Below are positions 1 to 7,526 of a stretch of 10,892 bases of DNA, in pieces. Position 1 is the first letter of the stretch. Every line of letters begins with the position of its first letter. Both the position numbers and the translations under genes were made by a program. The DNA is from Clostridia bacterium (lineage in GTDB: Bacteria; Bacillota; Clostridia; Oscillospirales; Ruminococcaceae): the NCBI GenBank assembly GCA_003246805.1, contig QKDG01000090.1, positions 1-10,892 of the forward strand, in the 5' to 3' direction. The notes under the pieces were generated by a model that saw nothing but the letters and a program-made list of their open reading frames with translations, was not told the origin of the DNA and ran no database searches.

Positions 1-1105
1 TTTTTCAAAGGATATCATTGCAACAATTGATGCCTTAAAAGCTTTGGGTGCAAAAATTCATATTAAAAATGACATTGCTGTAATTGAGGGAATTAATAAA
101 TCGGCTGAAAAATCAGATATTTTTTGTAATGAGTCTGGTTCTACCCTCCGATTTCTTATTCCTATTGCTGCCGCATTAGGTGTAAATGCCACTTTTAAAG
201 GTGAGGGGAAGTTGCCACAGCGACCCATTACTCCTTATTTAACTCAGCTTTCACATAAAGGCATAGTATTTGACTATAATAACACAATGCCATTTTCAAT
301 ATCAGGGCAGTTGTTGCCTGGGGAATATGAAATGGCAGGGGATGTAAGCTCCCAGTTCATTACTGGGCTGCTTTTTGCATTGCCCTTGTTGGAGGGTGAT
401 TCCAAATTGACTATAACCTCAAAGCTCGAATCCAGGCCATATGTTGATTTAACAGTATCAGCACTACGAAAATTTGGGATTACAATAACAGAATGTGAAA
501 ATGCTTATTTTATAAAAGGAAATCAGAATTTTAAGTGCAATAATGTTTATGTTGAAGGGGATTATTCACAGGCAGCTTTTTTTTATGTTGCAAATGCATT
601 AGGTTGTAAAATTAAGCTTAAAAATCTTGATGAACAATCCCTTCAAGGTGACAAGAAAATAATTGAAATTATTAATAAAGTATGTTATAATAACAAAAGG
701 CTTATTGCTTTTGAAGTTGATGGCTCAGATATTCCTGATATTGTTCCTATTCTTACTGTTCTCGCTTGCTTTTGCGAGGGCGAATCAAGAATCTATAATG
801 TTGCAAGGCTCAGAATAAAAGAAAGTGACCGCCTTGAAGCTATATCCTCCTGCCTCAATAAGCTTGGGGGAAGGGTTATAGCAACAGAAGATTCACTTAT
901 AATTCAAGGTGTGCCTTATATAAGAGGTGGCGAGGTTGACAGCTTTAATGATCATCGCATAGCAATGTCAATGGCTATCGCCGCTATCAGATGTCACGGT
1001 GTGATACAAATCAAAAATGCATCCTGTGTTGAAAAATCGTATCCTAATTTTTTTGAAGAATATAAAAAGCTTGGAGGGGTAGTAAATGTCATCAATCTGG
1101 AATAA
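1..1105 (+). CDS. aroA: 3-phosphoshikimate 1-carboxyvinyltransferase (EPSP synthase), 5' partial
   Basis: Catalyses transfer of enolpyruvyl from PEP to shikimate-3-phosphate, the sixth step of the shikimate pathway, in the cytoplasm. The reading frame is open from the window edge (first full codon at base 2), so the true start and roughly 50-60 N-terminal residues, including the Lys/Ser/Arg substrate site, lie outside; the TTG at 44 is internal, since the preceding codons already read as EPSP synthase (IIATIDALKALGA). Visible family motifs in order: NESGSTLRF (128-154), QRP, SSQF, ESRPYVDLT, GDYSQAAFF, SDIPDIVP with the catalytic Asp, LRIKESDR and NDHRIAM. The 367 visible residues plus the missing part match the usual length of about 420. 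The stop overlaps aroC by 20 bases, which suggests translational coupling. The active-site loop differs from the E. coli NAGTAMRP version (see findings). Identity is secure. Confidence 0.96.
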   Translation, partial: FSKDIIATIDALKALGAKIHIKNDIAVIEGINKSAEKSDIFCNESGSTLRFLIPIAAALGVNATFKGEGKLPQRPITPYLTQLSHKGIVFDYNNTMPFSISGQLLPGEYEMAGDVSSQFITGLLFALPLLEGDSKLTITSKLESRPYVDLTVSALRKFGITITECENAYFIKGNQNFKCNNVYVEGDYSQAAFFYVANALGCKIKLKNLDEQSLQGDKKIIEIINKVCYNNKRLIAFEVDGSDIPDIVPILTVLACFCEGESRIYNVARLRIKESDRLEAISSCLNKLGGRVIATEDSLIIQGVPYIRGGEVDSFNDHRIAMSMAIAAIRCHGVIQIKNASCVEKSYPNFFEEYKKLGGVVNVINLE

Positions 1106-2177
1106 CAACATTAGCATTTCAATTTTTGGTGAATCTCATGGTCCAGCTATTGGGGTTGTTATTGATAAGCTCCCGGCAGGTGAGCACATCAATATGGATG
1201 AGGTTCTTGGCTTTATGGCTAGACGTGCTCCTAAAAAAGATAAAACTTCAACTCAAAGGCGTGAAAAAGACCTCCCTCAGGTTATGTCTGGATTACTTAA
1301 CAATAAAACAACCGGAACTCCTCTTTGTGCATTTATCCCTAATGAGGATACACATTCTCAGGACTACTCAAATATATCAAAGCTGGCAAGGCCTGGGCAC
1401 GCTGATTATACAGGTGCTGTCAGATATCGTGGCTTTAATGATGTTCGTGGTGGTGGCCATTTTTCAGGAAGACTAACAGCACCACTCGTGTTTGCTGGTG
1501 CAATTTGTGCACAGATTCTTGAAAGGCGTGGTATTTATACCGGTGCTCACATTTATTCTGTACATAATATTTTAGATACTTCTTTTGACAGTATAAATAC
1601 AACTCGTGAGATGATTCTGGATGTCAGAAAAAAAGAGTTTCCTGTAATTAGTGACAAAAAGGGCGAACAAATGATAAAGGATATTGAAAAAGCACGCGAA
1701 AGCCTTGATTCATTGGGCGGAGTTGTCGAGTGTTGCTCTATCAATGTTCCCGCCGGGATAGGCTCACCAATTTTTGACGGGCTTGAAAACAATATTGCAT
1801 CATTAATATTTGGTATTCCTGCTGTAAAAGGTCTGGAATTCGGTGCTGGCTTTAATTGCTCAAAAATGCTTGGCAGTGAGAATAATGACGAGTTTTATGT
1901 AAATGATGACGGCCATGTTTTGACGAAAACAAACTTCCATGGCGGAATTCTTGGCGGTATTTCATCAGGAATGCCAATTACATTGAAGGTTGCATTTAAA
2001 CCTACACCATCAATATCAAGACCACAGCAAACGATAGATTACAGTTCAATGCAAAATGAAGTATTAAACATTAAGGGAAGACACGACCCGTGCGTTGTTC
2101 CAAGGGCTGTCCCTTGTGTTGAAGCTGCTGTAAACATTGCTCTGTTATCCAATATGATAGATTACCCTAATTTTTAA
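1086..2177 (+). CDS. aroC: Chorismate synthase
   Basis: Converts EPSP to chorismate, the branch point for aromatic amino acids and folate, using reduced FMN; cytoplasmic homotetramer in the family. The 363-residue product has GESHG (15-19) in the first family signature, the STQRREKD segment near 55-62, RPGHADYTGAVRY (102-114) with the conserved His105, RGGGHFSGR (121-129), the GGILGGISSGMP flavin-site segment and the C-terminal GRHDPCVVPR signature (331-340). Length is normal. ATG at 1086 is preceded by GGAGGGG (1073-1079) at 6 bases, located inside the end of aroA, so the two consecutive pathway enzymes are probably translated together. Nothing unusual in the catalytic motifs. Confidence 0.98.
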   Translation: MSSIWNNNISISIFGESHGPAIGVVIDKLPAGEHINMDEVLGFMARRAPKKDKTSTQRREKDLPQVMSGLLNNKTTGTPLCAFIPNEDTHSQDYSNISKLARPGHADYTGAVRYRGFNDVRGGGHFSGRLTAPLVFAGAICAQILERRGIYTGAHIYSVHNILDTSFDSINTTREMILDVRKKEFPVISDKKGEQMIKDIEKARESLDSLGGVVECCSINVPAGIGSPIFDGLENNIASLIFGIPAVKGLEFGAGFNCSKMLGSENNDEFYVNDDGHVLTKTNFHGGILGGISSGMPITLKVAFKPTPSISRPQQTIDYSSMQNEVLNIKGRHDPCVVPRAVPCVEAAVNIALLSNMIDYPNF

Positions 2178-2187
2178 GGAGAATTAA

Positions 2188-2766
2188 ATGGAAGGCTTTG
2201 AAAAATTTATAACACCAAATATGCTTTCATTGACCGATTCATATGCAGTAAAAATTTTAATTTGCTATTTTTTAAAGGAAATTGACAGGCCTGTTACTCC
2301 TGAACAGCTGACGGAAATTGCTACTGCTGACGGTATAATCAATTATTTTTATTATACCGAGGCTATTAACTCAATGCTTGAAGCAAATACTATTTTAGTA
2401 GAAAAAATTGACGGCAAAACCTATTATGTTTTATCTGAAATAGGAAGAAATGGTGCGGAGTCTTTTAAAAATATTGTTCCAAAATCATTCAGGGATAAAA
2501 TATTATCTTCTGGTTTAAAGCTATTTGCAAAGATTAAAATAGATAACGATGTCAAGTGTGAAATTACTCCACTTGAAAAAGGCTTTAATGTTGAATGCAA
2601 ATGCTATGATATGGATGTTATTCTGATGGATTTGAAGCTTTTTGCACCAGATGAAGAACAGGCTATACTCATCAAAGAAAAAATAATGTTGAATCCCACT
2701 GATTTTTATGGCAAGATACTGAATTATGCACTTGAAAATCAACAGTATGTCCCTGATATAAATTAA
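2188..2766 (+). CDS. DUF4364 family protein, winged-helix-like
   Basis: A 192-residue cytoplasmic protein, recognised by overall pattern as DUF4364, a family found mainly in Clostridia whose role is not established. The first ~90 residues look like a winged-helix fold: a helix beginning SLTDSYAVKILICYFL, a PVTPEQLTEIA turn-helix, a recognition-helix-like YFYYTEAINSMLEAN, then a wing with KTYYVLSEIGRNG; this is followed by a SF..IVPKSFRDK segment and a mixed alpha/beta C-terminal half (about 105-190). This suggests a DNA-binding regulator, but that is inference. It begins 10 bases after aroC with AAGGAG (2176-2181) overlapping the aroC stop, so it is the last gene of the aro operon before a terminator. 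No signal peptide or membrane segment. Family call fairly sure; function open. Confidence 0.8.
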   Translation: MEGFEKFITPNMLSLTDSYAVKILICYFLKEIDRPVTPEQLTEIATADGIINYFYYTEAINSMLEANTILVEKIDGKTYYVLSEIGRNGAESFKNIVPKSFRDKILSSGLKLFAKIKIDNDVKCEITPLEKGFNVECKCYDMDVILMDLKLFAPDEEQAILIKEKIMLNPTDFYGKILNYALENQQYVPDIN

Positions 2767-2772
2767 ATTTTT

Positions 2773-2801
2773 GCTGGCACTTTTGAGTGTCAGCTATTTT
2801 T
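2773..2801 (+). terminator. Rho-independent terminator after the aro operon
   Basis: GCTGGCACT (2773-2781) pairs with AGTGTCAGC (2786-2794), 9 bp including one G-U, with loop TTTG, followed by TATTTTTA. It lies 6 bases after the DUF4364 stop and ahead of the next promoter, so it separates the two operons. Confidence 0.82.
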
Positions 2802-2836
2802 ATGGTTAAACTATCATTGTAAATTAATATTTATAG

Positions 2837-2865
2837 TAGAATTTTCATTTAAAATATGATATAAT
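2837..2865 (+). promoter_or_regulatory. Extended -10 promoter for the ymfF-ymfH-lgt-folD operon
   Basis: A perfect TATAAT (2860-2865) is preceded by TGA giving the TGn extended -10 motif (2857-2859). The -35 position at 17-base spacing reads TAGAAT (2837-2842), only a 3/6 match to TTGACA, which is tolerable for an extended -10 promoter. Transcription would begin near 2872, leaving a leader of about 30 bases before the ATG at 2901. Located just after the upstream terminator. Confidence 0.65.
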
Positions 2866-2900
2866 ATCTATTAATTGCAAAAGTTGAAGGAGTTGTTCTG

Positions 2901-4184
2901 ATGGCATTGAGTCTTGATAGAATTAAGCTAAGTGACGGTATTGAATTTACCTCTATAATTGACGAAAAATTTAAAAGCAACTATATTTTTATACGATTAA
3001 TTACAAAACTTGATAAGAATACAGCATCTGAAAATGCTATTATTCCAAATTTACTTGTTACAACCAGCAGCAAATACAAAACAAGAACCGAGCTTACTAC
3101 AAAGCTTTCAAGCTTGTATGGCTCTAATCTTTCTACAATAAATCATAAACTGGCTGACAATCAGGTTGTTGGTATATCGGCGAGCTGTATTTGTGATGAT
3201 TATACTTTAAACGGTGAGAAGATAACTTCTGAACTGGCAGATATCCTATTGGACTGCCTATTTAACCCTTGTATTGAGGAAAATGGCTTTGCAAATAAAG
3301 ATTTTTTATTAAGAAAGCAAGAGCTTATAGATAGTATTGATGCTGAGATTAATGAAAAAAGAATTTATGCGCTTATTCGTGCTAATTCAACCATATATAA
3401 AAACGAGCCTTCTGCTATTACAGCTTATGGTAACAGAGAAGGTGCAGTTTCGCTTACCCCACAAAAAACTTATAGTGCTTATAATAAGCTATTAGAAACC
3501 GCACAGATTGACATTATGTTTGTTGGCGGTTGTGAAAATAAAGAGGTTTGTGCAAAGCTGAAAAGTGCTTTTTCGGGAATTAAGAGAAGTTATATTAAAA
3601 ATACCTTTGTCAATCTCAGCCCTAAAAAAGATAAGGTTGAGAATATAACAGAAAGCATGGATGTTAATCAATGCAAAATGGTTATGGCATATAAAACAGA
3701 TTATGATAATCTGTATGTTAACAGGCTTATGACATCAATGCTTGGAGGAACTGCTTTCTCGAAGCTGTTTACAAATGTACGTGAAAAGCTAAGCCTGTGC
3801 TATTATTGTGCTGCCGGATTTGTTGAAGGCAAGGGTGTAGTTATTGTTGACAGTGGTGTAGAATATGCTAATATTGAGCTTGCTAAAAAAGAGATTCAGA
3901 ATCAGATAAATGCCCTTGCAAACGGTGATTTCACTGATGATGAAATGAAAAATGCTGTTTTGAATATTGCGGATAACTATAAATCAAACTATGATACATG
4001 CAGTGACCTTTCAAGCTGGTGTTTCATACAGGCTATCAGGGGGGATAACTATACACCCGAACAAGCTATTGACGCTTTAAAGAAAATTACACGTGAGGAT
4101 ATTATCACATCAGCCTCCTCACTTAGCCTTGACACAGTATATATAATGAAAGGCTTGGATAATAACGGGGAGGAAGCACAATAA
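2901..4184 (+). CDS. ymfF: M16 peptidase-like protein YmfF, zinc motif absent
   Basis: Member of the M16 (pitrilysin/processing peptidase) superfamily, matching the Firmicutes YmfF group; databases attach the name EF-P 5-aminopentanol modification-associated protein to this group. The 427 residues form the two-domain M16 half-repeat layout (about 1-215 and 216-420). The zinc-binding HxxEH box is missing: the equivalent stretch reads NLLVT (50-54), so this subunit should not bind the catalytic zinc. The C-terminal domain keeps the substrate-binding R/Y segment, FSKLFTNVREKLSLCYY (286-302, Arg294, Tyr301/302). No signal peptide or membrane segment, so cytoplasmic. ATG at 2901 has GAAGGAG (2886-2892) 8 bases upstream. 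Its stop overlaps the ymfH start (TAATG), implying stoichiometric production of a heterodimer. The EF-P link is by family name only; no EF-P or ymfI gene is in the window. Confidence 0.86.
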   Translation: MALSLDRIKLSDGIEFTSIIDEKFKSNYIFIRLITKLDKNTASENAIIPNLLVTTSSKYKTRTELTTKLSSLYGSNLSTINHKLADNQVVGISASCICDDYTLNGEKITSELADILLDCLFNPCIEENGFANKDFLLRKQELIDSIDAEINEKRIYALIRANSTIYKNEPSAITAYGNREGAVSLTPQKTYSAYNKLLETAQIDIMFVGGCENKEVCAKLKSAFSGIKRSYIKNTFVNLSPKKDKVENITESMDVNQCKMVMAYKTDYDNLYVNRLMTSMLGGTAFSKLFTNVREKLSLCYYCAAGFVEGKGVVIVDSGVEYANIELAKKEIQNQINALANGDFTDDEMKNAVLNIADNYKSNYDTCSDLSSWCFIQAIRGDNYTPEQAIDALKKITREDIITSASSLSLDTVYIMKGLDNNGEEAQ

Positions 4185-5458
4185 TGGAAAAAATAATTAT
4201 TCAAAGCGACAGAACAAACGATAAGTATTATAAAATTATGCATCCGTCAGGGCTTGAAATTCTTGTGTGGGAGATGCCTGGTTTTTCAACGACTGAGGCT
4301 TTGTTTGGTACAAAATATGGTTCAATAAACACAAGGTTCAAGACAAACAGGGAAGATGATTTCGTAGATGTTCCTGAGGGGATTGCGCACTTTTTAGAGC
4401 ACAAGCTTTTTGAGAACGAGGATTGTGATGTTTTTGAGCTTTATGCAAAAACAGGAGCAAATGCAAACGCTTATACAAGCTTTGATAAAACCTGCTATTT
4501 ATTCAGTTGCAGTGATAATTATAAGGAATCACTTGAAATATTGCTGTCATTTGTTCAAAAGCCATATTTTACCAATGCTACTGTTCTCAAAGAGCAGGGG
4601 ATAATCGGGCAGGAAATACGAATGGTTCAGGATAATCCTGACTGGTGTGTATTTTTTAATCTGTTGAAGGCATTGTATGTTAATCATCCTGTTAGAATTG
4701 ATATTGCGGGAACAGTTGACAGCATTGCTCAAATTGATGCTGATTTGCTTTATAGGTGTTATCATACCTTTTATAATTTAAATAATATGGTTCTATCTAT
4801 TGCTGGAAACTGCGACGTTGATGAGGTGTTGAGTATCTGCGACAAATTGTTGCAGCCTTCTGCTGACATAAGCCTTGAAACAGCATTCCTTGATGAGCCA
4901 GAAGGCATCTGCCAGGATGAAATCATCCAGAACTTGCCGGTTGGCATTCCCTTGTTTAGTATTGGTTTTAAGTCTGAGCCTAAATCGGGAATTGAGCTAT
5001 TAAAAGCTGAAATAGCTGCAAGTATATTATTGTCATTGATTGCAGGTGCAACGTCACCTCTTTATAAAGATATGTATGATGAGGGCTTGATAAATTCATC
5101 ATTTTCATCCGAAGTATTTACTGGTGACGGATATTTTGCGTGTATTCTTGGTGGCGAGTCAAAAAATCCACATGAAATTCAAAAGAGGCTTCTTGCAGAA
5201 ATTGAAAGATTAAAGGCAGAGGGGCTTGATGAAGAGCGCTTTGATATTATAAAGAAATCAAAATATGGGCAATTAATAAGGAGCTTCAACAATGTTGAGG
5301 TCTGTGCTTCTTTAATGTTGAATTCCCATTTTACCGGAGTAGAGGCTTTTGATACAGTTGAAGTTTTGGCTTCTATCACTTTTGATGACATCAACAGTCA
5401 GTTGAATACGCTTTTTGATAGTCAAAAGGTTGCTATTTCAATTATAAAATCAAAATAG
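4184..5458 (+). CDS. ymfH: M16 zinc peptidase YmfH, presumed catalytic partner of YmfF
   Basis: A 424-residue M16 family metallopeptidase. The catalytic zinc box is intact: HFLEH at 69-73 (His69 and His73 as ligands, Glu72 as base) and, 71 residues on, the EQGIIGQEI helix whose Glu144 fits the third ligand and Glu137 the supporting acid. In contrast, the C-terminal domain segment that normally carries the Arg/Tyr pair reads SPLYKDMYDEGLINSSF (291-307), without the usual Arg. The protein therefore complements YmfF, which has the R/Y segment but no zinc site. No export signal. The ATG overlaps the ymfF stop by one base and has GGGGAGGA (4166-4173) inside ymfF. Substrate unknown; a cytoplasmic peptide or processing role is likely. 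Confidence 0.9.
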   Translation: MEKIIIQSDRTNDKYYKIMHPSGLEILVWEMPGFSTTEALFGTKYGSINTRFKTNREDDFVDVPEGIAHFLEHKLFENEDCDVFELYAKTGANANAYTSFDKTCYLFSCSDNYKESLEILLSFVQKPYFTNATVLKEQGIIGQEIRMVQDNPDWCVFFNLLKALYVNHPVRIDIAGTVDSIAQIDADLLYRCYHTFYNLNNMVLSIAGNCDVDEVLSICDKLLQPSADISLETAFLDEPEGICQDEIIQNLPVGIPLFSIGFKSEPKSGIELLKAEIAASILLSLIAGATSPLYKDMYDEGLINSSFSSEVFTGDGYFACILGGESKNPHEIQKRLLAEIERLKAEGLDEERFDIIKKSKYGQLIRSFNNVEVCASLMLNSHFTGVEAFDTVEVLASITFDDINSQLNTLFDSQKVAISIIKSK

Positions 5459-5470
5459 AAGGAGAAAATT

Positions 5471-6634
5471 ATGACAGATTCAATGCTTGATACCGTTACA
5501 CAGAATGCGGATAAGGTTTTCTTTCCTTTTTTAGGACAGAACAATATTTTTACCAATGGCATTCATTTAAACAGAGTTTTCTTTACTATACCCGGCATCA
5601 ATCTATCAATCTACTGGTATGGTTTTTTAATCGGAACAGGTGCACTTTTGGCTATGATTTTCGCATACAGGAAGTTTATTGGCTTCGGGATAAACCCTGA
5701 TAAAGCAATAGATTGCGTTATTGGCGGATTAATTGGCGCAATTGTTGGAGCAAGGTTGTATTATGTTATATTCAGCTGGTCAAATTATGTTATTGACGGA
5801 AAAGTTGACTGGATGAGTATCATAAGCACCAGAGATGGTGGACTTGCGATTTATGGTGGTCTTATTGGCGGGTTGCTTGTTGGTGGATTTATTGCAAAGC
5901 TCCACAAGATAAGGCTTGCGGCCCTTTTTGATTTGGCTGCACTTGGGTTTTTAATTGGCCAGGCAATGGGTAGATGGGGTAATTTCGTCAATCAGGAAGC
6001 TTATGGTTCATTGACTAATCTGCCGTGGGGAATGACAAGCAGCAAGATAATAAATGAGATGTCAGCAGTTTATACGGCTACGCCTATTAACGATTTGGTT
6101 GTGCACCCTTGCTTTTTATATGAATCCCTATGGTGTGTTCTGGGATTCGTTCTACTTAATATATATTTGAAACATAGGAAGTTTGATGGCGAGATATTCT
6201 TGCTTTATTCAGCATGGTATGGTATCGGAAGAGCATTTATCGAAGGACTAAGAACAGACAGCCTGTATATTCCTAACACAAGTGTAAGAGTTTCACAGCT
6301 GCTTGCTGTTGTTTGTGTTATTGTTGCTTTTGCAATTATAATGATTGTTCGTATCAAGCTTAAAGAAAATAGCAGATATAAATTTTTTTATGAAACAGAG
6401 GTTTCAATAAAATCTATTGAAGCATATAAAAATCAGAAAAAAAAGGGAAGTAGGAACCAATTGGCTAATGCTGATTTAACAAAAGCAATTGACGGTGCAT
6501 TTGATGATAGCAATAAAGCTGTTGATGAAGACGAAATCAATATTAATCAGATTAACGACAATGACGATGATAATGATGGCGTAAATAATGCTGAAATAGA
6601 TGAAATGAATGATGAGGAAGATGATAATGGCTGA
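5471..6634 (+). CDS. lgt: Prolipoprotein diacylglyceryl transferase with acidic C-terminal tail
   Basis: Integral membrane enzyme that moves diacylglycerol from phosphatidylglycerol to the lipobox Cys of prolipoproteins, the first step of lipoprotein maturation. Seven hydrophobic segments can be traced between about 45 and 297. Diagnostic motifs: IYWYGFLIG (48-56), DGGLAIYGGLIGG (122-134), the Lgt signature GRWGNFVNQEAYG (167-179, with Arg168, Asn171, Glu176, Gly179), HPCFLYES (212-219) and YGIGRAFIEGLRTD (250-263). Tyr128 sits where E. coli Lgt has His103. At 387 residues it is longer than most members: about 40 residues precede the first membrane segment, and after the last one comes a basic stretch (KNQKKKGSR, 320-328) and an Asp/Glu/Asn-rich tail (351-387). 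Start chosen from AAGGAG (5459-5464) with 6-base spacing; 12 bases after ymfH. It overlaps folD by 8 bases. Core identity secure; tail function unknown. Confidence 0.97.
   Translation: MTDSMLDTVTQNADKVFFPFLGQNNIFTNGIHLNRVFFTIPGINLSIYWYGFLIGTGALLAMIFAYRKFIGFGINPDKAIDCVIGGLIGAIVGARLYYVIFSWSNYVIDGKVDWMSIISTRDGGLAIYGGLIGGLLVGGFIAKLHKIRLAALFDLAALGFLIGQAMGRWGNFVNQEAYGSLTNLPWGMTSSKIINEMSAVYTATPINDLVVHPCFLYESLWCVLGFVLLNIYLKHRKFDGEIFLLYSAWYGIGRAFIEGLRTDSLYIPNTSVRVSQLLAVVCVIVAFAIIMIVRIKLKENSRYKFFYETEVSIKSIEAYKNQKKKGSRNQLANADLTKAIDGAFDDSNKAVDEDEININQINDNDDDNDGVNNAEIDEMNDEEDDNG
6614..6620 (+). promoter_or_regulatory. Ribosome binding site that fixes the folD start
   Basis: GAGGAAG lies in the last codons of lgt. 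The GAGG core (6614-6617) is 9 bases before ATG 6627, which makes a 284-residue FolD, the usual family length. Earlier in-frame ATGs at 6609, 6612 and 6621 have no properly spaced site. Confidence 0.75.
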
Positions 6635-7481
6635 TATAATTGACGGTAAAAAAATTTCGGCACGTGTTAAGGAAAAGATAAAGGCTGAAGTTTCTGCTTT
6701 AAAGGATAAAAATATCGAAGCAGGGCTTGCTGTTGTAATTGTTGGGGATAACCCTGCGTCAAGAGTATATGTCAACGCCAAGAAAAAAGCGTGTGCTGAG
6801 GTAGGGATAAATTCCTACGAGTATGCTTTGCCTGAGGATACTACTCAGCAGGAGCTACTTGATTTGGTTAATATACTTAATTCTGATGATAAGGTTGATG
6901 GCATACTTGTTCAGATGCCTCTTCCTAAGCATATTAATGAAAATGATATTATAAATTCAATTATCCCAAACAAAGATGTAGATGCTTTTCATCCTGTTAA
7001 TGTGGGTAAAATAATGATAGGCGATTATAGCTTTTTGCCTTGCACCCCTGCTGGTGTTATGGAGCTTATCAAAAGCACTGGAATAAGCATTAAAGGTAAA
7101 GATTGTGTTGTTATTGGAAGAAGCAACATTGTAGGGAAGCCAATGTCAATGCTGCTTTTGCACGAAAGCGGTACTGTAACAATATGCCATTCAAAAACCA
7201 AAGATTTAAAGGAAAAATGTAAAAGTGCTGATATTCTTGTTGCTGCTGTCGGTGTTGCAAACCTGATAACAGCAGATATGGTTAAAGAGGGTGCTGTTGT
7301 AATTGATGTTGGAATGAACAGGCTTGCAGACGGTAAGCTTTGTGGTGATGTTGATTTTGAAAATGTCAGCAAGGTTGCAGGATATATAACACCTGTTCCT
7401 GGTGGAGTTGGCCCTATGACAATAGCAATGCTATTGGAGAATACTTTAACTTCTGCAAAAATTAAAAATATAATTAAATAA
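6627..7481 (+). CDS. folD: Bifunctional methylenetetrahydrofolate dehydrogenase/methenyltetrahydrofolate cyclohydrolase
   Basis: Interconverts 5,10-methylene-, methenyl- and 10-formyl-tetrahydrofolate using NADP(+), supplying one-carbon units for purine, thymidylate and formyl-Met synthesis; cytoplasmic dimer. From ATG 6627 the protein is 284 residues, the typical length. It shows the N-terminal catalytic domain with Tyr48 and Lys52 of the YxxxK motif, DGILVQMPLP (91-100, Gln96), PNKDVDAFHPVN (114-125, Asp119), then the Rossmann domain with GRSNIVGKP (164-172), TVTICHSKT, ADILVAAVG and the C-terminal TPVPGGVGPMT (255-265). Its start lies inside the end of lgt (8-base overlap), so it is translationally coupled and probably the last gene of the operon. 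No hairpin terminator is visible behind it, so some transcripts may continue into rpsO. Confidence 0.97.
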   Translation: MADIIDGKKISARVKEKIKAEVSALKDKNIEAGLAVVIVGDNPASRVYVNAKKKACAEVGINSYEYALPEDTTQQELLDLVNILNSDDKVDGILVQMPLPKHINENDIINSIIPNKDVDAFHPVNVGKIMIGDYSFLPCTPAGVMELIKSTGISIKGKDCVVIGRSNIVGKPMSMLLLHESGTVTICHSKTKDLKEKCKSADILVAAVGVANLITADMVKEGAVVIDVGMNRLADGKLCGDVDFENVSKVAGYITPVPGGVGPMTIAMLLENTLTSAKIKNIIK

Positions 7482-7491
7482 CAAAAATTAC

Positions 7492-7520
7492 TTTACAAAT
7501 TATAATATGTATGGTATTAT
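7492..7520 (+). promoter_or_regulatory. Promoter for rpsO
   Basis: TTTACA (7492-7497) and TATTAT (7515-7520) are 17 bases apart, and TGG in front of the -10 gives an extended TGn motif (7512-7514). An overlapping TATAAT (7518-7523) is an alternative -10 but its spacing of 20 is poor. Transcription would start near 7527, giving a leader of about 100 bases before rpsO. Confidence 0.68.
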
Positions 7521-7526
7521 AATAAA

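Noticed and set aside
44..46. TTG as a start codon for aroA
   Set aside because: The frame is open to the window edge and upstream codons already match EPSP synthase, so the gene begins outside the window.
1126..1476. Plus-strand 116-residue frame inside aroC
   Set aside because: Lies wholly within aroC in another frame, no family resemblance and no suitable ribosome binding site.
6609..6626. Earlier folD start codons adding six residues
   Set aside because: They lie within or before the ribosome binding site GAGGAAG; ATG 6627 has correct spacing and gives normal FolD length.
6476..6781. Minus-strand 101-residue open frame with very hydrophobic Ile-rich stretches resembling membrane helices
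   Set aside because: It is the antisense of the Lgt acidic tail, where GAT and AAT codons read as Ile on the other strand, and of the folD start; both + strand genes are well supported and there is no ribosome binding site.
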